Source: Bradyrhizobium macuxiense
Lineage (GTDB): Bacteria > Pseudomonadota > Alphaproteobacteria > Rhizobiales > Xanthobacteraceae
NCBI RefSeq assembly: GCF_007993935.1
Contig: NZ_VITY01000010.1
Location: 229,824 to 293,823, forward strand
DNA: 64,000 nt
Reading direction: 5' to 3'
The notes beneath the pieces were generated by a model. It was not told the DNA's origin. It worked only from the letters and a program-made list of their open reading frames with translations, and made no database searches. How positions within the stretch are numbered: the first letter of the stretch is position 1; the number at the start of each line of letters is the position of its first letter. Below are positions 33,963 through 43,565 of the stretch, piece after piece. The translations under genes were made by a program, and so were the position numbers.

Positions 33963-35603
33963 CTATTGCATCGCGAAGCCGCGATAGCCGCTCGCGGCGA
34001 CCTCGTCGCATTTCTGGCGATAGGTGCCGACACCGCCGCAATAGGACAGCACACGGCGCGGCTTGCCCTCGACATTCGAGCCGAGGTACCAGGAGTTGGT
34101 CTTGGCGATCAGTGTCGCGTTGGCGGTCTCGTCGTGATGCGCGACCCACTGATCCTCGATGTCCCTGGACGGCTCGATGACGTTCAGGTTGTTGCCGCGC
34201 ATGTACTTGATGCAATCGTCGATCCACTCGACCTGCTGCTGCAGGCAAGTGGTCATGTTGCAAAGCGCGGCAGAAGGCGCGAGCGGCACCGCTGTCGTGA
34301 ACAGGTTCGGATAGCCGTGAACCTGTAGCCCCATGGTGGTGCGTATATCCCGGCCCCAATCCTCCTTCAGCGAACGACCGTCGCGGCCGCGGATATCGAT
34401 CCGCGTCAATGCGCCGGTGCCGGCATCGAAGCCGGTCGCCAGGATAATGACGTCGAATTCGTGCACCGTACCGTCGGCGGTCTGGATGCCTTCGGGCGTG
34501 ATGCGGGCGATCGGATTGTCCTTGACGCTGACGATCTCGACATTGGGCCGGTGGAACGCCTCGAGGAAATTACTCTCCAGCGGCACCCGGTGGGTGCCGA
34601 AGCCGTAATCGGCCGGGATCAGCTGCTCGCACAGTTTGGGATCCTTGATCCGTTCGCGCATCTTTTCGCGCACGAATTCGGTGATCTCGGCGTTGACCGC
34701 CTCGTCGAAGAACAACTCGGCGAAGGACGAGACCCACAATTTGAGCGATCCATCGTTCCAGCAATCCTCGACCACCTGGCGGCGCTGCTGCGGCGACAGA
34801 TCGGCCCAGGCGTGCTCGAAGTCGAACTCGAAGCCGGTGAACGTCTTCGGCAACCGTTCGGTGAGGAATTTGAACTTCGACTTGTAAGCCTCCGCATCCG
34901 ACGCATCCCATTTCGGGTTCTTCATCGGAATGATGTATTGCGGGGTGCGGATGAACACCTTGAGGTGACCGACCTCGCCGGCGATCGACTGAATCACCTG
35001 GATCCCGGTGGCGCCGTTGCCGACCACGCCGACGCGCTTGCCGGCGAGCTCGATCGGTCCCTTGGGCCAGCGCGCGGTATGGAACAGCTTGCCCTTGAAC
35101 GTCTCCTGTCCCGGGAAGGACACGTGCGGGGCCGAGAGCATGCCGCAGCAGGTGACCAGGAACTGGGTGTCGATCACTTCACCCTTGTCGGTGGTGACCT
35201 GCCAGCGCTGCGTCGCCTCGTCGAAATGCGCGCTCTTCACCGTGGTGCCGAACTGGATGTCCTTCTTGAGGTCGAGGCGGTCGGCCACATAGTTCAGCCA
35301 GCGCTCGATCTCCGGCTGGCCCGGAAACCGCTCACTCCAGCTCCAACCCTTGTAGAGGTCCTCGGAGAACAAATACTGATAGGTGTGGCCTTCGGAATCG
35401 AAGCGGGCGCCGGGATAGCGGTTCCAGTACCAGGTGCCGCCGACGCTTGAGCCCGCGTCAATGGCCCTGACCTTCAAGCCCTGCTCGCGCAGGCGGAACA
35501 ATTGATAAAGGCCGGCAACGCCGGCGCCGATCACCACTGCGTCGAACTTGGCTGTCGCGTGCGCGCCGTTGCTTCCATTGGACCTGATTGCGGTCGCGGT
35601 CAT
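33963..35603 (-). CDS. Baeyer-Villiger-type flavin monooxygenase
   Basis: 546 residues from ATG at 35603 (MTATAIRSNGSNG). FAD-binding GxGxxG is in AVVIGAGVAGLYQLF, followed by GGTWYWNRYPGARFDSEGH, a hallmark of cyclohexanone-type enzymes. The family fingerprint FxGxxxHxxxW is FKGKLFHTARWP, and the NADPH site is VGVVGNGATGIQV. It inserts oxygen next to a ketone carbonyl to give an ester or lactone with NADPH and O2. The esterase gene follows, and an AraC-type regulator gene is divergent. Together they look like a ketone degradation unit. The frame extended to 35714 lacks a good start. Confidence 0.92.
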   Translation of the reverse strand: MTATAIRSNGSNGAHATAKFDAVVIGAGVAGLYQLFRLREQGLKVRAIDAGSSVGGTWYWNRYPGARFDSEGHTYQYLFSEDLYKGWSWSERFPGQPEIERWLNYVADRLDLKKDIQFGTTVKSAHFDEATQRWQVTTDKGEVIDTQFLVTCCGMLSAPHVSFPGQETFKGKLFHTARWPKGPIELAGKRVGVVGNGATGIQVIQSIAGEVGHLKVFIRTPQYIIPMKNPKWDASDAEAYKSKFKFLTERLPKTFTGFEFDFEHAWADLSPQQRRQVVEDCWNDGSLKLWVSSFAELFFDEAVNAEITEFVREKMRERIKDPKLCEQLIPADYGFGTHRVPLESNFLEAFHRPNVEIVSVKDNPIARITPEGIQTADGTVHEFDVIILATGFDAGTGALTRIDIRGRDGRSLKEDWGRDIRTTMGLQVHGYPNLFTTAVPLAPSAALCNMTTCLQQQVEWIDDCIKYMRGNNLNVIEPSRDIEDQWVAHHDETANATLIAKTNSWYLGSNVEGKPRRVLSYCGGVGTYRQKCDEVAASGYRGFAMQ

Positions 35604-35908
35604 GATTTCCTCCTGGGTGTTTCGCACGCCCTTTCCCATCCGCTGCATCGCGGGATGACGGTGCGTTGCGCCAATCTGGGCCCCGACGGCATGGATGGAG
35701 CTGCCGGGACGCACAGGAGGCTATGGCGCTTGCGGAGTCCCGGGCTTGGATGAAACCGACAATCTCTGGAACGCGGCCGCAATCGCGATCGGCCATTGGT
35801 CTCCTTGGCAAACGGCGAAAGCGGCCTATTCTGCGCTCAGCCGTCCGGCGAAAAAGGACAAGAAGAAGCGGTCAACCGCCTATGGTTTCCAGGGAGGAGG
35901 CTCGTGCG
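35604..35908. other. Divergent regulatory region, monooxygenase / AraC gene (305 bp)
   Basis: No separate gene is supported. GGGAGGAGG at 35892-35900 is the ribosome binding site of the AraC-type gene; an in-frame ATG at 35882 lies before it and is less likely. Promoters of both genes must lie here, but I could not pick -35/-10 elements with confidence. Confidence 0.45.
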
Positions 35909-36811
35909 ATGGGCCAGTTGATCACGGTCGAGGAACTGCCGCGCTACGCTCCCGGCGAGTTGAAGCTGGATAGTTCACCGGTCGGCCGCAACGATTTCCG
36001 GCTGCGCATCTTCCGCTACGCACCATCAGACATCTGGGTCCCGCCATCGGAGAACTTCCTCCTGGTGCTCTATCGCGACGGCGTAACGTCAATGAACCGC
36101 CGTGTCGGCAGCGCGTGGAAGCAGGATCACGTCGGCCGCGGCGTCACGTCACTTCTGACGCGCGCAGAGCCGTCAAGCTGGCACTGGAAGAACGACATCG
36201 AGGTCACGCATTTCTACATCTCTCCTGCCCTGATGACGAAGACGGCGAGCGAGGCATTCGACCGCGACGCCGAAGCGGTCGAGCTTCACGATCTGCTCAA
36301 GGTCGAGGATCCGATGCTGACCTGGATCAACGATCAGATGGTTCAGGAAGTCGCCGCCGGCGGTCCAGGCGGCCGCCTCTGCTACGACGCGCTGGCGCTG
36401 CAGGCCAGCGTGCACATCCTGCGCAAATACGCCGCGATCGAATTCAAGATGCCCTGCGCGCAGGGCAGGTTCAGGCCGGCGCATGCGCGGTTGATCGAGG
36501 ACTATGTCGAGCAGAACATCTTCCGGAACATCACGCTGGAGGAGCTCGCCAACATCTGCAACTGCACGCCGGTGCAGTTCGCGCGCAAGTTCCGCGTCCA
36601 TTACGGCATGCGTCCGCATGCCTATGTCCTGCGACGCAAGGTCGAGCATGCATGCCAGCATCTGCGCAGGGATCGCGTGGCGCTGAAGGAGATCGCGCTG
36701 CTCGCAGGCTTCGCCGATCAGAGCCACCTCAATCGCGTGTTCCGGCAGCACATGAACGTGACGCCGGCGGAGTACCGTCGGCAGGTGTGCGAGACGAAGC
36801 TCGAGGCGTGA
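35909..36811 (+). CDS. AraC-family transcription regulator
   Basis: 300 residues from ATG at 35909 (MGQLITVEELPRY), nine bases after GGGAGGAGG. An N-terminal effector domain of about 190 residues precedes the double HTH: ITLEELANICNCTPVQFARKFRVHYGMRPHAYV (first helix pair) and LKEIALLAGFADQSHLNRVFRQHMNVTPAEYRR (second, close to the AraC signature). It is divergent from the monooxygenase-esterase genes and is their likely activator, with a ketone or its degradation product as inducer (inference). Confidence 0.9.
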   Translation: MGQLITVEELPRYAPGELKLDSSPVGRNDFRLRIFRYAPSDIWVPPSENFLLVLYRDGVTSMNRRVGSAWKQDHVGRGVTSLLTRAEPSSWHWKNDIEVTHFYISPALMTKTASEAFDRDAEAVELHDLLKVEDPMLTWINDQMVQEVAAGGPGGRLCYDALALQASVHILRKYAAIEFKMPCAQGRFRPAHARLIEDYVEQNIFRNITLEELANICNCTPVQFARKFRVHYGMRPHAYVLRRKVEHACQHLRRDRVALKEIALLAGFADQSHLNRVFRQHMNVTPAEYRRQVCETKLEA

Positions 36812-36847
36812 GATTGATCCGCGCGCGGCCGCTTGCCGGCGTTTGGT

Positions 36848-37882
36848 CTACACCGGCGGCGGATTGATCCGGGCAAAGCTCTCCTGGATGCGGTAGGGGT
36901 AATAGGGATAGGCCGGCATCACCGCGCTCGCTCTGTCGAGACGCGCGATCTGGTCCTGTGACAGCGACCAGCCGACCGCGCCGAGATTGTCGCGCAGCTG
37001 CGCCTCGTCGCGCGCGCCGATGATGACGGATGACACGCTCGGACGGGTGAGCAGCCAGGCGATCGCGATCTGCGGCACCGTGCGGCCGGTCTCTGCGGCT
37101 ATAGCGTCCAGCGCGTCGACGATCGCGTAAAGCTTCTCGTCGTCGACCGCCGGCCCGAACTGTGCGGTCTCATGCAAACGGCTGCTGTTCGGCAGCGGTT
37201 GGCCGCGCCTGATCTTGCCGGTAAGGCGACCCCAGCCGAGCGGGCTCCAGACCAGCGCGCCGACGCCCTGATCAAGCGCGAGCGGCATCAGCTCGGATTC
37301 ATAGTCGCGGCCGACCAGCGAGTAATACACCTGATGCGCCACATAACGCGGCCAACCATGCTGCTCGGCAATGGCAAGCGATTTCATCAAATGCCAACCG
37401 GAGAAGTTCGAGGCGCCGACATAGCGCAGCTTGCCGGCGCGCACGAGCGCATCGAGTGTCGACAGCACCTCGTCGATCGGCGTGAAGGCATCGAAGGCAT
37501 GGAGTTGCAGCAGATCGATATAGTCGGTGTTGAGCCGACGCAGCGCGGCGTCGACCGCGGCGACGAGGCGATATCGCGAGGTGCCGGCGTCGAGCGGGCC
37601 ATCGCCCATCGGCAGCCCGGTCTTGGTCGAGATCAAAACCTTGTCGCGGCGGCCCTTGATGGCGGCGCCGAGGATCTCCTCCGACGCACCGCTCGAATAG
37701 ACGTCGGCGGTGTCGAACAGATTGGCGCCGGCCTCGAGGCAGATGTCGACCAGCCGTCGCGCCTCGCCGGCGTCGCTGCGGCCCCAGGCGGAGAACAACG
37801 GTCCCTGCCCGCCGAAGGTGCCGGTGCCGAAGCTGAGCGTCGGGACCTTCAGGCCGGATGCGCCGAGATTGCGGTATTCCAT
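36848..37882 (-). CDS. Aldo/keto reductase
   Basis: 344 residues from ATG at 37882 (MEYRNLGASGLKVPTLSFGT), seven bases after AGGGAG; an ATG two codons earlier is too close to the ribosome binding site. Catalytic Asp and Tyr are in LFDTADVYSSGASEEILG, Lys in VLISTKTGLP, and the NADPH-binding C terminus reads SVIIGARDEAQLRDNLGAV. YIDLLQLHAFD is the typical strand. It reduces aldehydes or ketones with NADPH. It follows the MFS gene by 23 bp and is probably in one operon with it. The frame that runs on through the MFS gene to 39118 is a shadow. Confidence 0.92.
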   Translation of the reverse strand: MEYRNLGASGLKVPTLSFGTGTFGGQGPLFSAWGRSDAGEARRLVDICLEAGANLFDTADVYSSGASEEILGAAIKGRRDKVLISTKTGLPMGDGPLDAGTSRYRLVAAVDAALRRLNTDYIDLLQLHAFDAFTPIDEVLSTLDALVRAGKLRYVGASNFSGWHLMKSLAIAEQHGWPRYVAHQVYYSLVGRDYESELMPLALDQGVGALVWSPLGWGRLTGKIRRGQPLPNSSRLHETAQFGPAVDDEKLYAIVDALDAIAAETGRTVPQIAIAWLLTRPSVSSVIIGARDEAQLRDNLGAVGWSLSQDQIARLDRASAVMPAYPYYPYRIQESFARINPPPV

Positions 37883-37905
37883 GGTCATACTCCCTGTGAT
37901 GCTGT

Positions 37906-39087
37906 TCATTCCGCCGGGCATTGCGTGGCGAGTACGACCGGCCGATCGAGCCGCAGGCTCCACAGCGCCAGCAGCAATCCGACCGCGGTGATCAGCGCCG
38001 CCACCAGCGGCAGCGCACCGAGACCGAGGCCGCGATCGATGGTGACGCCGCCGGCCCAGGCGCCGAGCGCGTTGCCGAGATTGAACGCCGCGATGTTCAG
38101 GCTGGAGGCCAGCGTGCGGCCTTCCACGCCGGCGGCTTCCAGCACGCGGAGCTGCAGCGGCGCGACGGTCGCGAACGCGGCGATGCCGAGCACGAACAAG
38201 AGCGCCACCGCCAATGCCTTGATCGAGATCACGGCGGCCAGCGCGACGAGCACGGCGGCGAGCCCGCCGAGCGACACCAGCAACGCACGCGCAAGTCCCT
38301 TGTCGGCGAGCCGCCCGCCCGCGACATTGCCGATCGCAAGGCCGGCGCCGAACACCAACAGGATCGGCGAGACCGCTGCGTCGGAAAATCCGGTCAGCCG
38401 CGTCAGGATCGGCTGCACGTAGGTGAAGACCGCGAACAATCCGCCGAAGCCGAACACCGTCATGGCAAGCCCGAGCAGCACCTGCGGGCGGCCGAGCACG
38501 GCGAGCTCCTCGCGCAGCGGCGCAGGCTTGTCCTTGGCGCCGACATGGCCGGGCACCAGCATCGCCAGCACGATGAACGCGACCACGCCGATTGCAGCCA
38601 CAGCCCAGAACGCCGCACGCCAGCCCAGCATCAGGCCGAACCAGGCGCCGAAGGGCACGCCGAGCAGGGTCGCCACCGTGAGGCCGATGAACATCGTGGC
38701 GATCGCCGACGCCCGCTTGTCTTCCGCGACGAGGCTGGTCGCCACCACCGAGCCGACACCGAAGAAGGTGCCGTGCGCCAGCGAGGTGAGAATGCGTGCC
38801 GCCATCAAGAGTTCGTAGTCCGGCGCCTGCGCGCAGGCCGCGTTGCCGAGCGTGAAGATCGCCATCAGCGCCAGCAGCACCGCCTTGCGCGGCATCCGCC
38901 GCGTGCCGAGCGTCAGGATCGGCGCTCCGACGAACACGCCGAGGGCGTAGCCGGAGATCAGAAGGCCCGTCGCGGATACCGATACCTGCATGTCGGCGGC
39001 GACCTGCAGCAACAGCCCCATGATGAGGAATTCGGTGGTGCCGATGCCGAAGGCACCGGCGGTCAAGGCAAGGACTGCGAGAGGCAT
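37906..39087 (-). CDS. MFS exporter (AraJ/YdhP-like drug or sugar efflux)
   Basis: 393 residues from ATG at 39087 (MPLAVLALTAGAFGIGTTEF). Twelve hydrophobic segments. GTTEFLIMGLL at the first helix and GYALGVFVGAPILTLGTRRMPRK (loop 2-3 motif with basic residues) mark the DHA1 efflux group. Divergent from the LysR gene at 39190, with a GGATT-N11-AATCC box between them. The substrate is unknown; the LysR partner and aldo/keto reductase suggest a small aromatic or sugar compound. Confidence 0.9.
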   Translation of the reverse strand: MPLAVLALTAGAFGIGTTEFLIMGLLLQVAADMQVSVSATGLLISGYALGVFVGAPILTLGTRRMPRKAVLLALMAIFTLGNAACAQAPDYELLMAARILTSLAHGTFFGVGSVVATSLVAEDKRASAIATMFIGLTVATLLGVPFGAWFGLMLGWRAAFWAVAAIGVVAFIVLAMLVPGHVGAKDKPAPLREELAVLGRPQVLLGLAMTVFGFGGLFAVFTYVQPILTRLTGFSDAAVSPILLVFGAGLAIGNVAGGRLADKGLARALLVSLGGLAAVLVALAAVISIKALAVALLFVLGIAAFATVAPLQLRVLEAAGVEGRTLASSLNIAAFNLGNALGAWAGGVTIDRGLGLGALPLVAALITAVGLLLALWSLRLDRPVVLATQCPAE

Positions 39088-39144
39088 GTGTCGCTCCGGA
39101 GGCGTGAGGATTCCGCAATGCGACATAGCGGTCCGGGCGCGGAA

Positions 39145-39165
39145 GGATTAGAATGGCCGCAATCC
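39145..39165. promoter_or_regulatory. LysR box (GGATT-N11-AATCC)
   Basis: A perfect 5-bp dyad with 11-bp spacer, the T-N11-A geometry bound by LysR proteins, lies 25 bp upstream of the LysR start and 58 bp from the MFS start. Regulation of both genes by the adjacent LysR protein is inferred. Confidence 0.65.
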
Positions 39166-39189
39166 AATCATTTGTGACGTGAATTCAAG

Positions 39190-40170
39190 ATGGCCCGAAT
39201 AGACACCAACCGCTCCGGCGAGATGGACGTGTTCGTCCGCGTCGTCGATCTCGGCGGCTTCACGGCGGCTGCGAACAGCCTGCGCCAGACGCCGTCGGGC
39301 GTCAGCAAGCTGGTCTCCCGGCTTGAGACACGGCTCGGCACGCGGCTGGTCAACCGCACCACGCGCAAGCTGCAACTGACCGAAGAGGGCCAGGCGTTCT
39401 ATCAGCGCGCCCAGCGCATCCTCGCCGACATCGACGAGGCCGAACGCGAGGCCGCCTCATGCGTGCCGCGCGGCCATCTCACCGTGAACAGCAACATCCC
39501 GTTCGGCATGCTGCACGTGATGCCGCTATTGCCGCGTTTCATGCGCGAGCATCCCGACATCACGCTCGACATCGTGCTGACCGACACGCTGGTCGATCTG
39601 ATGCAGGAGCGCGCCGATGTCGCGATCCGCGCCGGTCCGCTTGGCGCCTCGCGGCTGATCGCGCGCAAGCTCGGCACCAGCCGCATGGCTGTGGTCGCCG
39701 CACCGTCCTACCTCGCGCGCTTCGGTACGCCGAAGACCCCGGCCGACCTCGCCGCACATCGCGGCATCGGCTGGACCTTCCCGCGCAGCATCCGCGGCTG
39801 GCCGTTTCGCCGCGCCGAAAAGATCGAGGAAGCACTGCCGCCGCCGGTCGCGCGCGCCAGCGACGGCGAGACCGCGCGCCAGCTCACGCTCGGCGGCATC
39901 GGCGTTGCACGGCTGGCGCTGTTCCATATCGGCCCCGACATCGAGGCCGGCCGTCTGGTGCCGGTGCTGCAAAACCTCAATCCCGGCGACCGCGAGGACA
40001 TCCACGCGGTCTATGTCGGCCATGCCGGCCCATTGCCGGCGCGCGTGCGCGCCTTCATCGATTTCCTCGCACAACACATCCGTATCGGCGACCCCGCACT
40101 GCGGCGTGGCGCGGATGGAAAATGGAAGATCACGGGCGGCCCGGTGCCGCATCGCGCGACGAAGGCGTGA
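39190..40170 (+). CDS. LysR-family regulator
   Basis: 326 residues from ATG at 39190. HTH at the N terminus: FVRVVDLGGFTAAANSLRQT, then SGVSKLVSRLETRLGTRLV. The effector domain follows (GHLTVNSNIPFGMLHVMPLL, DVAIRAGPLGASRLIARKLG), of the CrgA-like group that often controls a divergent exporter. It probably regulates the MFS/aldo-keto reductase operon through the box at 39145-39165. Confidence 0.93.
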   Translation: MARIDTNRSGEMDVFVRVVDLGGFTAAANSLRQTPSGVSKLVSRLETRLGTRLVNRTTRKLQLTEEGQAFYQRAQRILADIDEAEREAASCVPRGHLTVNSNIPFGMLHVMPLLPRFMREHPDITLDIVLTDTLVDLMQERADVAIRAGPLGASRLIARKLGTSRMAVVAAPSYLARFGTPKTPADLAAHRGIGWTFPRSIRGWPFRRAEKIEEALPPPVARASDGETARQLTLGGIGVARLALFHIGPDIEAGRLVPVLQNLNPGDREDIHAVYVGHAGPLPARVRAFIDFLAQHIRIGDPALRRGADGKWKITGGPVPHRATKA

Positions 40171-40175
40171 GCAAT

Positions 40176-40925
40176 CTAGACCCGCTTCAGCAGATAAAGA
40201 CGCGTGACGTAGGGGAACACCAGTTCCTCTGCATCGCCGAGACCCGCCTCGCGCAGAATCTCATCCGTCCTGTCGCGAACGACAGCCTTTTCGGCATCCG
40301 GAAGCGCCGCAACGTAGCTCGTCGACACGACGCGTTCGTAGACCCCTGACCGCGCCATCCGGTGCGGATGGTCCTGCACGATCTCCTTCTCGAGCACGAA
40401 GCGAGGGTCCTTCAAGATCCAGCGCCAGCGACCGGAGCGTTGCCGGGGCGTATCCCCGGCGTATTTTTCAATCATGACGGATAACGCATCGACCCATGGC
40501 GCGCGGTCATCCCGGTTGTTCCAGACCAGCGCAAGCGTCCCACCGGGATGCAGCAACCGCGCGATCTCGGCAACCGACGCTTCATTGTCAAACCAGTGAA
40601 AGGCCTGCGCGCAGGTGACGAGATCGACGCTGCCGGTTTCAAGATCGATTGCATCGGCGCGGGTGTTGATGACCTCGATCCCTGCCTCGGTCGCGAGCTT
40701 CGCCGACATCTCGGCGACGGGCTCGATGGCGACCAGGCGGGCGGTCTCGGATAGATGCGGAAGCAGCAGCCGGGTGAACTTGCCGGTTCCAGCACCGAGA
40801 TCGACGACACAGCGCGCGGTCTGAAGCGGCAGCGCGGCAACGATCTCCGCGGGGTAGCTGGGCCGGCCCGCCTCGTAGGCGGCGACCGCGACGCGATAAT
40901 TCTTGGCTGTAGGGTTCAGTGTCAT
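40176..40925 (-). CDS. Class I SAM-dependent methyltransferase
   Basis: 249 residues from ATG at 40925 (MTLNPTAKNYRVAVAAYEAG). Motif I is CVVDLGAGTGKFTRLLLPHL, the acidic residue of motif II is in LVAIEPVAEM, then DAIDLETGSVDLVTCAQAFHWFD and LHPGGTLALVWNNRDD. This is the UbiE/Methyltransf_11 type. YRVAVAAYEAGRPSYP at the start is common in this group. The substrate is a small molecule of unknown kind. It converges on the LysR gene with a 5-bp gap. Confidence 0.9.
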   Translation of the reverse strand: MTLNPTAKNYRVAVAAYEAGRPSYPAEIVAALPLQTARCVVDLGAGTGKFTRLLLPHLSETARLVAIEPVAEMSAKLATEAGIEVINTRADAIDLETGSVDLVTCAQAFHWFDNEASVAEIARLLHPGGTLALVWNNRDDRAPWVDALSVMIEKYAGDTPRQRSGRWRWILKDPRFVLEKEIVQDHPHRMARSGVYERVVSTSYVAALPDAEKAVVRDRTDEILREAGLGDAEELVFPYVTRLYLLKRV

Positions 40926-41181
40926 TTTGCTTCTCCTGCACGCCAGCTTTCAGCGGTGAAATCTGCCCGGCGGTATAGAGCAGCGCCTGAACGGGACTGG
41001 AAGGGTACGTCTATACAAAATTCGCTGAAGCCCCCTCACCTTTGCGTCAGCACCGTGGGCGGCATCCACGCCGCAGTTCCAGGTTGCAAGTTGCGATTGG
41101 CTGAACCACAGTCCTCGAAGGCGGACACGGTCTGTTGCGCTTGCACGACAAGCCCGGTCCCTCTTGCGCACCGGAGCGACC

Positions 41182-43557
41182 ATGCAGCGATCCAGGGCAG
41201 TCCTCATCACAGCCATCGTCTACGCCTTGATCGGCCTGGTCCTCGCGGCCGGCGGAATCTGGCTCGCCGCCCTGGGCGGGTCCATCTTCTACATTGTCCT
41301 CGGCGTCGGCATCCTCGCCACGGCGGCGTTGTTGCTGATGCGGCGCCGTTCCGCGCTATGGCTGTTTGCGATCGTGCTGGTCGGCACGCTGGCATGGGCC
41401 GTCTACGAAGTGCGCTTCGACTGGTGGCCGCTCGCGGCGCGCGGCGACATCATCTTCCCGATGGCGCTCTGGCTGCTGACGCCGGTGATCGTTCGCGGCC
41501 TGACGCGAGACGAGCCTGTGTCTTACGCGCGTGCGACAGCGCCGCTCTGGATCGGCGTCGTGGCGGCTGCAGCCGTCCTCGTGGCCGGGCTGCTGACGAG
41601 CTATCACGACATCAACGGCACCATCGCGGAGGCCGGCGCTGCCGTGCAGCAGAGCGAAGCCGACCCGCAGCCGGATGGCGACTGGCGCGCCTATGGCCGC
41701 ACGCAGTTCGGACAGCGCTATTCGCCGCTGAAGCAGATCACGCCCGACAATGTCGCCAACCTCAAGGTCGCCTGGACCTTCCGCACTGGCGACGTCAAGA
41801 CGCCGGACGATTCCGGCGAGACCACCTTCGAGGTCACCCCGATCAAGGTGCGCGACACGCTCTATCTCTGCTCGCAGCATCAGGTGCTGTTCGCGCTCGA
41901 CGCCAAGACCGGCACCGAGCGCTGGCGCTACGATCCAAAGCTTGCGCACAACAAGACGTTCCAGCACATGACCTGCCGCGGGGTCTCCTACCACGAGACC
42001 GCGCAGGGCGCCGTCGACTCCAGCGGCAGCCCGGCGCCTGCCGAGTGCCCGCGGCGGATCTTCCTGCCGGTCAATGACGGCCGCATGATCGCGCTCGATG
42101 CCGACAGCGGCAAACTCTGCGAGAGTTTTGCCGATCACGGCATCCTCGACCTGCAGCAGGGAATGGGAATCAAGACCGCGGGCTTCTTCGAGCCGACGTC
42201 ACCGCCAGTCGTCAGCGACAAGATCCTGGTCGTCGCCGCCGCGGTGATCGACAATTACGCGGTCGAGGTGCCGTCGGGCGTGATCCGTGGCTTCGATGTC
42301 TACACCGGAAAATTGGTCTGGGCCTGGGACTCCGCCGCGGCCGACGAGAACGCGCTGCCGTCGCCGACGCGGCACTACACCAACGGCTCGCCGAATTCCT
42401 GGATCACGGCTTCGTTCGATCCGAAATTGAACCTGGTCTACATCCCGACCGGCAACAACGGACCCGACATCTGGGGCGGCAATCGCAATGAGCTGGTCGA
42501 GCGCTATTCGAGCTCCATCGTCGCGCTCGATGTCAACACGGGCAAGCGGGCCTGGTCGTACCAGACCGTGCATCACGATCTCTGGGACATGGATGTTCCC
42601 TCGCAACCGAGCCTGGTCGATGTGACGACGGCGAAGGGCGTCGTTCCCGCGATCATCCAGCCGACCAAAGTGGGCAACATCTTCGTGCTCGACCGCAGGA
42701 CCGGCGAATTGATCGTGCCCGCGCCGGAACGCGCGGTGCCGCAGGGGCCCGCGCCTGGCGACCGCTCGGCACCGACGCAGCCGTTCTCTGAACTGACATT
42801 CCGCCCGGAGGCGAAGCTGACCGGCGCCGACATGTGGGGCGGCACGATCTTCGATCAGCTGCTGTGCCGGATCATGTTCCACCGCCTGCGCTACGAGGGC
42901 ACGTTCACGCCGCCGTCGCTGCAGGGCACGCTGGTCTTCCCAGGCAATCTCGGCATGTTCGAATGGGGCGGCATCGCGATCGACCCCGTGCGGCAGATCG
43001 CGATCGCCAATCCGATGTCGCTGCCGTTCGCTTCAAAGCTCATTCCGCGCGGCCCACAAAATCCTCCGGCGCCGACGGCCGAGAAGCCGGTCGGCAGCGA
43101 GGTCGGGACGCAGCCGATGTATGGCACGCCGTTCGGAGTCGATATATCGAGCTTCCTCTCGCCGCTCTCCGTGCCGTGCTACCGACCGCCCTGGGGCTCG
43201 ATGGCCGCGATCGATCTCAGGACGATGAAGATCGTCTGGCAGCATCCCAACGGCACGATCCGAGACACCACGCCGCTGCCGCTTCCGTTCAAGATGGGTG
43301 TGCCGATGCTGGGCGGGCCGATCACGACCGCCGGCGGCGTCGCGTTCTACACCGGGACCTATGAGTACACGATCCGGGCCTACGACGTGCGTGACGGCAA
43401 GGTGCTGTGGGAAGACCGCCTGCCGGCCGGCGCGCAATCGACGCCGATGAGCTACGAGGCTGGCGGCAAGCAGTACGTCGTCACCGCGGCCGGCGGCCAC
43501 GGCTCGTTCGGCACCAAGCGCGGCGACTACGTCATCGCCTACGCACTGAAGGATTGA
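41182..43557 (+). CDS. gcd: Membrane-bound PQQ-dependent glucose dehydrogenase
   Basis: 791 residues from ATG at 41182, close to the 796 of E. coli Gcd. The first about 140 residues form five membrane helices (VLITAIVYALIGLVLAAGGI, LFAIVLVGTLAWAVYEVRF). The periplasmic propeller follows: DWRAYGRTQFGQRYSPLKQI, NVANLKVAWTFRTGD, TGTERWRYDP, YIPTGNNGPDIWGG, VHHDLWDMDVPSQPSL and a C-terminal QYVVTAAGGHGSFGTKRGDY. It oxidises glucose to gluconolactone in the periplasm and passes electrons to ubiquinone; in rhizobia the acid produced dissolves mineral phosphate. No pqq genes are in this window. Confidence 0.95.
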   Translation: MQRSRAVLITAIVYALIGLVLAAGGIWLAALGGSIFYIVLGVGILATAALLLMRRRSALWLFAIVLVGTLAWAVYEVRFDWWPLAARGDIIFPMALWLLTPVIVRGLTRDEPVSYARATAPLWIGVVAAAAVLVAGLLTSYHDINGTIAEAGAAVQQSEADPQPDGDWRAYGRTQFGQRYSPLKQITPDNVANLKVAWTFRTGDVKTPDDSGETTFEVTPIKVRDTLYLCSQHQVLFALDAKTGTERWRYDPKLAHNKTFQHMTCRGVSYHETAQGAVDSSGSPAPAECPRRIFLPVNDGRMIALDADSGKLCESFADHGILDLQQGMGIKTAGFFEPTSPPVVSDKILVVAAAVIDNYAVEVPSGVIRGFDVYTGKLVWAWDSAAADENALPSPTRHYTNGSPNSWITASFDPKLNLVYIPTGNNGPDIWGGNRNELVERYSSSIVALDVNTGKRAWSYQTVHHDLWDMDVPSQPSLVDVTTAKGVVPAIIQPTKVGNIFVLDRRTGELIVPAPERAVPQGPAPGDRSAPTQPFSELTFRPEAKLTGADMWGGTIFDQLLCRIMFHRLRYEGTFTPPSLQGTLVFPGNLGMFEWGGIAIDPVRQIAIANPMSLPFASKLIPRGPQNPPAPTAEKPVGSEVGTQPMYGTPFGVDISSFLSPLSVPCYRPPWGSMAAIDLRTMKIVWQHPNGTIRDTTPLPLPFKMGVPMLGGPITTAGGVAFYTGTYEYTIRAYDVRDGKVLWEDRLPAGAQSTPMSYEAGGKQYVVTAAGGHGSFGTKRGDYVIAYALKD

Positions 43558-43565
43558 ACCCGACC

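Noticed and set aside
36848..39118. Apparent 756-residue fusion of an upstream region with the aldo/keto reductase
   Set aside because: The first 410 residues are an out-of-frame reading of the MFS gene. The reductase has its own ribosome binding site and ATG at 37882.
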